From NCBI GenBank assembly GCA_005882335.1, contig VBAP01000007.1:1-43502 (forward strand): a stretch of DNA of 43,502 bases, read 5' to 3'. This document shows, piece after piece, positions 7,572 through 15,050 of the stretch (position 1 is the first letter of the stretch; every line of letters starts with the position of its first letter). A program made the translations under genes and the position numbers. Under the pieces are notes generated by a model. The model was not told the DNA's origin, did no database searches, and saw only the letters and a list, made by a program, of their open reading frames with translations. This DNA comes from Candidatus Segetimicrobium genomatis (lineage in GTDB: Bacteria > Sysuimicrobiota > Sysuimicrobiia > Sysuimicrobiales > Kaftiobacteriaceae).

Positions 7572-8609
7572 ATGGGGAGAGGAGTCGTGCGGTCGATCTG
7601 TGCGCTGGCAGCGGTGGCCTGCCTGGCCGTCACAGCGGGGTCAGGGGCAGCGCAGCAGAAGCTCAAAATAGTCGGGTTCGCCATGCCGACGACGCCGCCC
7701 AACCTGGTGCACATCCCGGTGTGGGTGGCCCAGGAGACCGGCATCTTCGCCAAATACGGCATCGACGCCAAGATCTTTACGTTTGAGGGCGGGCCCTCCG
7801 CGTTGCGCGCCCTCATCGGCGGCGGCGGCCAGATCAACGTGGCCGCGCCCGGCATTCCGCCGTTTGTCGCCGCCCTGTCCCAGGGGTCGGAACTCAAAGC
7901 CATCGGGACCTATGCGGTGCGACACCCCGTGGCGATGGTGGTGCAGGACGAGATCAAACGCTGCGAGGATCTGCGGGGGAAGAAGATTGGGACGCCCGGC
8001 GGGACCGGGGCCTACTCCGAGGTCATGGCGCGCGGGATGCTGCAATCGTGCGGGCTGTCGCCGCGTGATGTGTCGTACGTGAACATCGCCACCGCCGCGC
8101 GAGTCCCCGCGCTGGCGACGAACCAGATCGACGCCATCGTGCTCCATGTGGATCAGGTGTATGAGGCCATCAAGATCAAGCCCTCGCTGCACATCCTGGG
8201 CCACATGGCGCAGGTGCTGCCCAAGGGCTGGTACGCGGCGTACGTCACCACCGGCGACCAGATCCGCGACGATCCGAAACTGTTGGAGAACGTGGTCATG
8301 GCGCTGATGGAAGCGAACCGGTTCATCTATCAGAACCGGGACAGGACGGTCGACATCGGGGTGAAGTACACAAAGTTCAGCCGGGACATCGTGGAGAAGA
8401 CCTACGATGATCTGGCCCGCATCGGCATCTGGCCGGTGAACGAGGGGCTCTCGCCAGATGTGGTGACCGCAGGGATCGAGACGGAGGTGCAGCTGGGAAC
8501 GATCAGTGCCGCCATCAAGCCGACCTATGAGCAAGCCGTGCAGTGGGGATTCTTGCGGGCGGCCATCACGAAGCTGGGGCGCTGGACCGGCGACGCCCGC
8601 TGGCACTGA
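7572..8609 (+). CDS. ABC transporter substrate-binding protein (NMT1/SsuA-like)
   Basis: This 345-residue exported protein has a signal peptide of about 27 residues, ending near SGAAQQ. The mature part begins KLKIVGFAMPTTPPNLVHIPVWVAQETGIFAKYGID, a typical opening of SsuA/THI5/NMT1 solute-binding proteins. It then has GGPSALRALIGGGGQINVA and the hinge motif RGKKIGTPGGTGAYS. It delivers a small organic solute to the permease upstream. The solute cannot be read from the sequence. The start at 7572 is chosen because GGAGGTGGGTG lies just upstream and the signal peptide begins there. Confidence 0.9.
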   Translation: MGRGVVRSICALAAVACLAVTAGSGAAQQKLKIVGFAMPTTPPNLVHIPVWVAQETGIFAKYGIDAKIFTFEGGPSALRALIGGGGQINVAAPGIPPFVAALSQGSELKAIGTYAVRHPVAMVVQDEIKRCEDLRGKKIGTPGGTGAYSEVMARGMLQSCGLSPRDVSYVNIATAARVPALATNQIDAIVLHVDQVYEAIKIKPSLHILGHMAQVLPKGWYAAYVTTGDQIRDDPKLLENVVMALMEANRFIYQNRDRTVDIGVKYTKFSRDIVEKTYDDLARIGIWPVNEGLSPDVVTAGIETEVQLGTISAAIKPTYEQAVQWGFLRAAITKLGRWTGDARWH

Positions 8610-8627
8610 GGGGGGTCCGTCGTCTGC

Positions 8628-10259
8628 GTGACGGCGCCCCGGCGTCGACGATCCGGGCGCCGTCGCATCACGACCGTGAGCGAGACGTTCGATGTCGTGG
8701 TTGCCGGAGCCGGGCATAACAGCCTGGTCGCCGCCGCCTACGTGGCCAAGGCAGGATTTCGGTGCGTGGTGCTGGAGGCACGCGATCGCATCGGCGGTGA
8801 CACCGCCACCGAGGAACTGACCCTGCCGGGATTCCGGCATGATACCTGTTCCACGGCGCACAATCTGATCCAGACCAGTCCCACACTGCGGGCAAACGAG
8901 CTGGGGTTGTCCGATTTCGGGCTAGAGTACGTCTATCCCGATCCGGTCGCGCATGTCCCCTTCCCGGACGGCACATGGTTGACGCAGTGGCGTGACTTGG
9001 ATCGCACCTGCGAAGAGTTTGCGAAGTTTTCGCCACACGACGCCGCGGCGTTCCGCCGGATGATGACCGAGTACGACGCGGTCAAGAGCGTCTTCGGGGC
9101 CTACCGGTACACGCCGATTGGGTTCGGGCCTTCGTTGGAAGCGTTGCTCGAGCAGCACCCTGACGGGGCCAGGTGGGCCCGCCGCCAGGCCCAGAGCGGG
9201 TGGGAGGTCATCCGGGACGCATTTCACGACTGGCATACCCGTGCGTTCATGCTGTGGATGACGTTCATGACCATGCAGCCTCCCGACCGGCCCGGGACCG
9301 GCTGGCTGGCCTACTCGATTCCGTACGGGCGCCAGGCGCACAGCTGGACAATGCCCAGAGGCGGCTCCGCCGCGCTGCCCAATGCGCTGGCCCGCTGCAT
9401 TGAGGCGCACGGCGGCGTGGTGCTCACCAGCAAACCGGTAGCGCGATTGCTCATCGAGGGAGGGCGGTGCGTGGGCGTAGAGACTGATGATGGGGCGGCA
9501 TATCGCGCTCGCCGCGCCGTTCTCTCGACCATCCACATCAAGCACCTGGTCGAGATGGCGCCGTCTGACGCGTGGGGAGAGGAGTTCATCGCAGGAGTGG
9601 ATTCCTGGCAGGCTGGCGTGTCGATGTTCGTGACGCACTTCGCCACCACCGAGCCGCCGCGGTTTCCCGTGCACAACGGGGCCGTCACCACGGTGGCCGC
9701 GGGAATGCCCGGATCACCTGACCGCATGCTGAGGGTTGGCAACGAGTTCCACCGCGGGATCGTGGCTCTGGACGATCCCGTCCTGCTGGTGGTGTGCGCC
9801 ACCGTGGCCGATCCGTCGCGGGCGCCGGCCGGCAGACATACGCTCAAAGTCATCGGGTTTCAGCCGTACGAATTGCCGGAAGGTCCGGCACACTGGGATG
9901 AGATTGAAGCCAGCGTATCCGCGGCCAACCTGGCGCAGCTGCGTCGTTACGCTCCCAACCTCAGCGATGCCAAGATCCTGGACGCGCGGATCGAGAGTCC
10001 GCTGGGGCTGGAGCGGCTCAACCGGCACAACTGGCATGGCTCCTGCCACGGAGGCGATATGAGTCCTGCGCAGTCGGGCCGACTCCGACCGGTGCCGACG
10101 TGGGCACAGCACAGGTTGCCGATTCCCGGGTTGTATCAAACCGGCGCCACCACACATCCGGGCGGATCGGTCTCCGCGGCCCCCGGCCGGAACGCCGCGA
10201 TGGTGCTGTTGGCGGATCTGGGGACCAATCTTGCGGATGTGATCGGCGATGGCCGTTGA
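8628..10259 (+). CDS. FAD-dependent oxidoreductase of the phytoene desaturase/PYROXD2-like family
   Basis: This 543-residue flavoprotein opens its domain with FDVVVAGAGHNSLVAAAYVAKAG, a GxGxN-type dinucleotide-binding fold, followed by the VLEARDRIGGDTATEE motif common to CrtI-like and amine-oxidase-like enzymes. The C terminus has the FAD-contact segment GLYQTGATTHPGGSVSAAPGRNAA. Substrate is unknown. There are no other carotenoid genes nearby, so pigment synthesis is unlikely. The GTG at 8628 has GAGGGGGG upstream. GTG at 8676, just before the fold, is an alternative, because the first 16 residues are a basic stretch. It lies 18 bases after the binding-protein gene and is likely co-transcribed with the importer. 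Confidence 0.85.
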   Translation: MTAPRRRRSGRRRITTVSETFDVVVAGAGHNSLVAAAYVAKAGFRCVVLEARDRIGGDTATEELTLPGFRHDTCSTAHNLIQTSPTLRANELGLSDFGLEYVYPDPVAHVPFPDGTWLTQWRDLDRTCEEFAKFSPHDAAAFRRMMTEYDAVKSVFGAYRYTPIGFGPSLEALLEQHPDGARWARRQAQSGWEVIRDAFHDWHTRAFMLWMTFMTMQPPDRPGTGWLAYSIPYGRQAHSWTMPRGGSAALPNALARCIEAHGGVVLTSKPVARLLIEGGRCVGVETDDGAAYRARRAVLSTIHIKHLVEMAPSDAWGEEFIAGVDSWQAGVSMFVTHFATTEPPRFPVHNGAVTTVAAGMPGSPDRMLRVGNEFHRGIVALDDPVLLVVCATVADPSRAPAGRHTLKVIGFQPYELPEGPAHWDEIEASVSAANLAQLRRYAPNLSDAKILDARIESPLGLERLNRHNWHGSCHGGDMSPAQSGRLRPVPTWAQHRLPIPGLYQTGATTHPGGSVSAAPGRNAAMVLLADLGTNLADVIGDGR

Positions 10260-10351
10260 CCGATTCCCGGATGCCTCGACCGAAAAGCCGCTCTCAGGTA
10301 CCCGGGTAGAATGGCCTGGACTGACGGACATGTGGCTCCGGAGTTACTCTG

Positions 10352-11011
10352 ATGCCTGACGAGCGGACCACGGACGCCATCGCTCATTGGGCGCCCCGCT
10401 TCATTGCGCAGGGTGTGGACTATAACGATTTCGTCCGGACGACCGCGCCGCTGGAACGCTGGGAGCAGTGGCTGGATGCCTGGGTGGCGACCGGTGACAT
10501 GCACACTCAGCAGGCGGTAGAAGCCGAGCGCAGGCGCCAGAGGCTGACGGCCGGTGAGGCGTATGTGCGGGCCGCACTCTGCTATCACTTCGCCAAATTC
10601 GTCTGGCTGGTCGATCTGGCCAAACGCAAGGTCACGGCCGAACGCGCGGTGCGCACGCTCTATGCGGCCCTCAGCCTGCTGGATCCGAACGCCCAGCGCC
10701 TGGAGATTCCGTTCAGCCGGGTGACGATGGTCGGCAACCTCCGGCGGCCGTCGCCGGCCGGGCGGTACCCGCTGGTACTGCTCCTTCCCGGACTGGATTC
10801 CACGAAAGAAGAGTTCTTCCACTGGGAAAACGTATTCCTCACGCGCGGGATGGCCACGCTGTCGCTGGACGGACCGGGGCAAGGTGAGACAGGCGAGCGG
10901 ATGTCTATCAGGCCTGACTACGAGGCCGCCGTGACCGTAGTCCTGGACGCCCTGCGGGACCGGCCGGCTCTCGATCTCAGGCGCATTGGGGCTGTCGGTG
11001 TGAGCCTGTGA
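10352..11011 (+). CDS. Alpha/beta hydrolase, N-terminal part up to the nucleophile (frame-broken gene)
   Basis: The first about 125 residues are helical, followed by a hydrolase core (MVGNLRRPSPAGRYPLVLLLPGLDSTKEEFF...LSLDGPGQGET). A helical cap before the fold resembles the FrsA / 2,6-dihydroxypseudooxynicotine hydrolase group. The frame ends exactly at the nucleophile elbow: AVGVSL then TGA. In homologous folds GxSxGG is followed by a helix. Here the two glycines and about a dozen residues are absent, and the next frame resumes at KAVAAIGGPYDF. The gene therefore carries a small deletion with a frame change and is probably inactive, unless the sequence is in error. It starts at ATG after GGAGTTACTCTG. 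Confidence 0.75.
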   Translation: MPDERTTDAIAHWAPRFIAQGVDYNDFVRTTAPLERWEQWLDAWVATGDMHTQQAVEAERRRQRLTAGEAYVRAALCYHFAKFVWLVDLAKRKVTAERAVRTLYAALSLLDPNAQRLEIPFSRVTMVGNLRRPSPAGRYPLVLLLPGLDSTKEEFFHWENVFLTRGMATLSLDGPGQGETGERMSIRPDYEAAVTVVLDALRDRPALDLRRIGAVGVSL

Positions 11012-11373
11012 AGGCGGTGGCCGCCATTGGTGGCCCCTATGACTTTGGCGAGTGCTGGCCGCAGTTGCCGTCACTGACGCGGGAGACGTTCGTGCACTAC
11101 AGCGGTGCGCGCGACGAAAAAGAGGGCCAGGCGAAAGCGACCCAGTTGTCGCTGGCAGGGATCCTGTCAAAAGTCCGAGTGCCGCTGCTCGTCGTGTTCG
11201 GGAAGCAGGACCGCCTCATCCCCTACCGGCAGGCCGAGCGTGTGGCGACCGAAGCGCCGAACGCCACACTGGTCATGTACCCGGAGGGAAACCACGCCTG
11301 CAACAACATCCCGTACAAATACCGCCCGCTGGTCGGGGACTGGATGGCCGAACAGCTCCGCGATGCGGGGTGA
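11008..11373 (+). pseudogene. Alpha/beta hydrolase, C-terminal part in shifted frame
   Basis: This part contains the rest of the hydrolase. It has the strand AVAAIGGPYDFGE, a cap segment, then VPLLVVFGKQDRLIPY with the acid Asp of the triad and YPEGNHACNN with the catalytic His. It overlaps the upstream part by four bases (GTGA), but this looks accidental, because residues belonging between the two parts are missing. As a separate polypeptide it would lack the nucleophile. Confidence 0.7.
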
Positions 11374-11396
11374 ACGCCGCGCGAGTAGCCCCCCAC

Positions 11397-12608
11397 ATGT
11401 CTGAACGCGCGCCGGCTTTCAGCGGACAGGAGATGGCGCGGCGGTGGGAACTGGCGCGGGACCTGATGCGCCGGCACGACCTTGGAGCGCTGATTGTCTT
11501 CGGCACCTCAGGAGTGAATCGCCACAACCAGGCCAACGTCTTCTGGCTCACCAACCACCTGGATCTCCACCATGCCTATCTCGTCGCTCCGCGTGAGCCT
11601 TTGGTCGAGCCGATCCTGTATGTCGGGTTGCGGAATCACGTCCCTGCGGCCCAGGAGACAAGCAGCGTCCCCGCGGCGTGGGGCGGCTACGATCCGGCGG
11701 CGTCACTGGTGTCGCGGTTGCGTCTGGTGGGTCTGGTGCGCGGTCGCGTCGGTCTGGTCGGGGTGAATGCCACGTTCGGGTTCGGCATGCCGTACCAGCA
11801 TTACCAGTCTCTACGCGCCGCGTTGCCGGAGCTGCACGTCGATGACGTGACCGCGGAGTTTGCCGCTCTTAGGGCGGTGAAATCCGGCGAAGAGATCTCC
11901 TGGCTGCGCAAGGCGGCACTCCTGACGGACATGGCGGTGCGGGCATTGGCGGCGGACGCGAAGGAAGGGATGCCGGAGTATGCCCTGCTGGGGATCGTCG
12001 AAGGCGCCTCCCGCGCCGCCGGCGGTCAGCCCCACATCGCCTTTCTGCGCTCGATGCCGATGGATGAACCCAACGGGTGCGTACCGGCGCAAAATCCGTC
12101 TGACCGCCGCATCCTGCGGGGAGACGTGATCATCACGGAGATTAGTGCGTCATACTGGGGATACTCGGGGCAGATTCACCGGCCGGTGTTCGTCGGCGCG
12201 GACCCCGCTCCACCGTGGCGGCGTTTGTTTGACACGGCGCAGGACGCATATCTGAGGATGGCGCATGTCATCCGCCCGGGGGCGACTCCGCGAGACATCA
12301 TCCGCGGCGCGTCGGTGATCGGCGAGCGCGGCTATCGCATCTACGACGATCTTATGCACGGATACGGGGTGGATATCCTTCCACCCGTCATCGACCGGAG
12401 CTGCTGCGACTTCTGGCCGTGGGACGAGTCGCGTCCCGTGCCGGAAGGACGGCGAGTGGAGCGGAACATGGCGATTGTCATCCAACCCAATCCCATCACG
12501 CCGGATGAGCGCATGGGCCTGCAGCTTGGGGCGCTGACCATTGTGAGTGATGACGGAGCGCAGTGTCTGCACGGGGTGCCGTTCGAGCCCCTGATCGCAA
12601 AAGGGTAA
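11397..12608 (+). CDS. Creatinase-fold M24 protein lacking most metal ligands
   Basis: This 403-residue protein of the M24/creatinase fold falls in the same block as the first M24 gene but is only distantly similar to it. The five peptidase metal positions read Glu248, Gln259, His321, Gln363 and Gly378, so four of five are changed. It should not be a dimetal aminopeptidase. Creatinase, also close to 400 residues, shares this fold and works without metal on a C-N bond, so an amidino- or amide-hydrolase is a reasonable idea. GTG at 11370 overlaps the upstream stop and would add nine residues. The ATG at 11397 is taken because the conserved part starts there, but neither start has a strong ribosome site. 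Confidence 0.8.
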   Translation: MSERAPAFSGQEMARRWELARDLMRRHDLGALIVFGTSGVNRHNQANVFWLTNHLDLHHAYLVAPREPLVEPILYVGLRNHVPAAQETSSVPAAWGGYDPAASLVSRLRLVGLVRGRVGLVGVNATFGFGMPYQHYQSLRAALPELHVDDVTAEFAALRAVKSGEEISWLRKAALLTDMAVRALAADAKEGMPEYALLGIVEGASRAAGGQPHIAFLRSMPMDEPNGCVPAQNPSDRRILRGDVIITEISASYWGYSGQIHRPVFVGADPAPPWRRLFDTAQDAYLRMAHVIRPGATPRDIIRGASVIGERGYRIYDDLMHGYGVDILPPVIDRSCCDFWPWDESRPVPEGRRVERNMAIVIQPNPITPDERMGLQLGALTIVSDDGAQCLHGVPFEPLIAKG

Positions 12609-12650
12609 GAGAGGGAGCGCGACAGCGCCCAACGGTCAAGGGTGAGGGGC

Positions 12651-12740
12651 ATGACCGACGATCGTACGACCGAGGAGTACCTGGTCACGAGCCGGGCGGG
12701 CGGGCCCGACTATCATGTCAGGTGGGAGCGGCTGCCGTGA
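12651..12740 (+). CDS. Possible 29-residue coupled small ORF
   Basis: An ATG at 12651 follows a good ribosome site (GGTGAGGGGC). It opens 30 codons whose TGA overlaps the GTG start of the molybdenum hydroxylase gene (GTGA). The peptide begins MTDDRTTEEYLVTSRAGG and ends WERLP. I do not recognise it. The spacing and overlap suggest translation coupled to the downstream gene, either as a small protein or as a leader peptide. Its length gives little statistical support on its own. Confidence 0.4.
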   Translation: MTDDRTTEEYLVTSRAGGPDYHVRWERLP

Positions 12741-15049
12741 CGGAGTCCGCGACGCATTGGATCGGGCGCCCGGTTCGCCGGCGCGAAGACCCACGCTTCC
12801 TGCGGGGGCAGGCGCGCTACGTCGACGACGTCGTCCTGCCCGGGATGGCGCACATGGCGGTGGTGCGCAGTAGCGTCGCCCACGCCATTGTGAGGAAGGT
12901 CGACGTATCTGCGGCGCGGCGGTCCAGCGGAGTGCTGGCGGTCGTCACGGCCGCAGATCTGGCCGGGGCCGTCCGTCCTGCACCGCCCAATCCGGTGGAG
13001 GGGGCGGAGATCGCGCCGGTGCCGCATCCCGTTCTGGCCTCAGGGACGGTGCGGTACGTGGGCGAGCCGGTCGCGGCCGTCCTCGCTCTGACCGCGTCGG
13101 CCGCCCAGGATGCGGCTGAGCACGTGGTGGTCGACTACGATCCGCTTCCCGCCGTTGTTGATCCCCGTCGCGCCCTGAACGGTCCGGTGCGCCTCCATGC
13201 ACAACTGCCGGACAATGTACTCTCGCGGTGGCAGAGGACCCATGGAGATGTGGACGGCGCGTTCGCCCGCGCCGCCCGTGTCGTACGGCAGCAGTTCCGT
13301 ATCCCGCGGCTGGCGGCCGCGCCGATCGAGCCGCGCGGCGTGGTCGCGGTGTACGACCCCGGCGCGGACCTGCTGACCGTGTGGATCTCGGCGCAGGATC
13401 CGCACAGACCCCTCAATCAGTTGAGTCGTATGCTCGGCCGCCCTGACGACCGGATCCGCGTCATCGTGCCCGATGTCGGCGGTGGATTTGGCAGCAAAGG
13501 ATCCGTGGCGGTCGACGTTGCGGTCGCGGCCTGGCTCGCCATTCGCACCGGCCGTCCGGTGAAATGGGTGGAAGCCCGCCGAGAAAATCTGGCCACAGCG
13601 TATCAGGGTCGGGGGCTGGAGGTGGAGATGGAACTGGCGGTGGACGCAGCGGGCACGATGCTGGCCGTGCGGGCACGGGTCATCGCTGATCTCGGGGCCT
13701 ACCTGTACCCGCCCACGGCGATGGTGCCGGTGACCACATCGATGCTGCTGACCGGTGCATATGCCATCCCTAACGCCAGCGTCGAGATGGTGGGAGTGGC
13801 CACCAACAAGGTGCCCACCGGTCCCTACCGCGGCGCCGGACGCCCGGAGGCGGCCTATGTCGTGGAACAGATGGTCGATCTGGCCGCCCGGGAACTGGAG
13901 ATGGATCCCATTGTCCTTCGCCGCCGGAATGTGGTCGCGCCGGACCGGTTTCCGTACCGCACGCCATTGGGCTTCACATACGACTCAGGCAACTATGACC
14001 GCGCGCTGGATCGCGCCTACGCCTTGCTGGAGTACGACCGATGGCGCGGTGTGCAGACAGCGGCCCGGCGAGAGGGACGGCTGGTGGGTGTCGGGATGGC
14101 CCTGTATGTCGAGCGCGCCGGAAGTGCGTTGTGGGAGAGTGCGGCGGTCAGCGTCACGCCGGCCGGCCGTGTGGTGGTGCGCATTGGCTCCACGCCCAAC
14201 GGTCAGGGTCACGCCACCATTTTCAGCCAGATCGCTGCTGAGGTACTCCAGGTCAACCTCGAGGCCATCACCGTCGAGCAGGGGGACTCGGCCGTCGTCC
14301 CGCGCGGGGTCGGCACGTTTGGCAGCCGGTCCACAACGATCGGAGGATCGGCGCTGCTGCGGGCGGCGGAGAAGGTGAAGGCCAAAGCGGTCCGGATCGC
14401 CGCGCATCTGCTCGAGGGAAGAGCGGAGGACATCGTCTGGGCGGATAGCCGGCTGTATGTGCGCGGAGCCCCGGACCGCGCCCTCACCCTGCCGGAGGTT
14501 GCCGCCGCTGCCTACCAGCCCGGTCGGCTGCCCCAGGATCTGGAGATGGGGCTCGATGCCCTGGACGTCTTCCGCCTGCCGGGTCCGGTCTTTCCGTTTG
14601 GGGCATACGGGGCAGTGGTGGAGATCAGCCCATCGACAGGTGAGATCCGGGTGCTGCGATTGGTCGCCGTGGATGACGCCGGCCGCATTGTGAATCCGTT
14701 GCTGGCGGAAGGACAGGTCATCGGTGGATTGGTGCAGGGGCTGGGCGAAGCGCTTGCTGAGGAAGTCGTGTACGGTGAGGATGGACAGTTCCTGACGGCG
14801 ACCTTTGCCGAGTACGGCATCCCGCGCGCGGAACAGGTGCCGGAGATTGTGAGCGAGTTTCTGGAGACGCCCTCACCGCTCAACCCACTCGGCGCCAAGG
14901 GCATCGGCGAAGCCGGCTGCATCGCGACTCCTGCGGCGGTTGCCAATGCGGTGATGGATGCGCTGGCGCCCCTGGGGATCCGCCATCTAGACTTTCCATT
15001 CACGCCGCGCCTGGTGTGGGAGGCGATCGCCAGGGCGCGCCCGAGGTGA
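12737..15049 (+). CDS. Molybdenum hydroxylase large subunit (xanthine dehydrogenase/CoxL-like family)
   Basis: This 770-residue protein has the large-subunit architecture. The N-terminal a/b hammerhead (IGRPVRRREDPRFLRGQARYVDD) is followed by molybdopterin-binding segments: VGGGFGSKG near 247, GPYRGAGRPEA near 362 and FGSRSTTIGGSA near 530. The catalytic Glu725 lies in GAKGIGEAG. The loop at 362 is RGAGR, not the CSFR loop of true CO dehydrogenases, so it should hydroxylate an organic substrate such as an N-heterocycle or aldehyde. The FAD and 2Fe-2S subunits are not adjacent, which is unusual. GTG at 12737 is chosen because AGGTGGGAG lies eight bases upstream and the family motif starts right after it. 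Confidence 0.9.
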   Translation: MTESATHWIGRPVRRREDPRFLRGQARYVDDVVLPGMAHMAVVRSSVAHAIVRKVDVSAARRSSGVLAVVTAADLAGAVRPAPPNPVEGAEIAPVPHPVLASGTVRYVGEPVAAVLALTASAAQDAAEHVVVDYDPLPAVVDPRRALNGPVRLHAQLPDNVLSRWQRTHGDVDGAFARAARVVRQQFRIPRLAAAPIEPRGVVAVYDPGADLLTVWISAQDPHRPLNQLSRMLGRPDDRIRVIVPDVGGGFGSKGSVAVDVAVAAWLAIRTGRPVKWVEARRENLATAYQGRGLEVEMELAVDAAGTMLAVRARVIADLGAYLYPPTAMVPVTTSMLLTGAYAIPNASVEMVGVATNKVPTGPYRGAGRPEAAYVVEQMVDLAARELEMDPIVLRRRNVVAPDRFPYRTPLGFTYDSGNYDRALDRAYALLEYDRWRGVQTAARREGRLVGVGMALYVERAGSALWESAAVSVTPAGRVVVRIGSTPNGQGHATIFSQIAAEVLQVNLEAITVEQGDSAVVPRGVGTFGSRSTTIGGSALLRAAEKVKAKAVRIAAHLLEGRAEDIVWADSRLYVRGAPDRALTLPEVAAAAYQPGRLPQDLEMGLDALDVFRLPGPVFPFGAYGAVVEISPSTGEIRVLRLVAVDDAGRIVNPLLAEGQVIGGLVQGLGEALAEEVVYGEDGQFLTATFAEYGIPRAEQVPEIVSEFLETPSPLNPLGAKGIGEAGCIATPAAVANAVMDALAPLGIRHLDFPFTPRLVWEAIARARPR

Positions 15050-15050
15050 T

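Noticed and set aside
7641-8861. Minus-strand frame of 406 codons opposite the substrate-binding protein
   Set aside because: The plus-strand protein has a signal peptide and a solute-binding fold; the antisense frame has no known motif.
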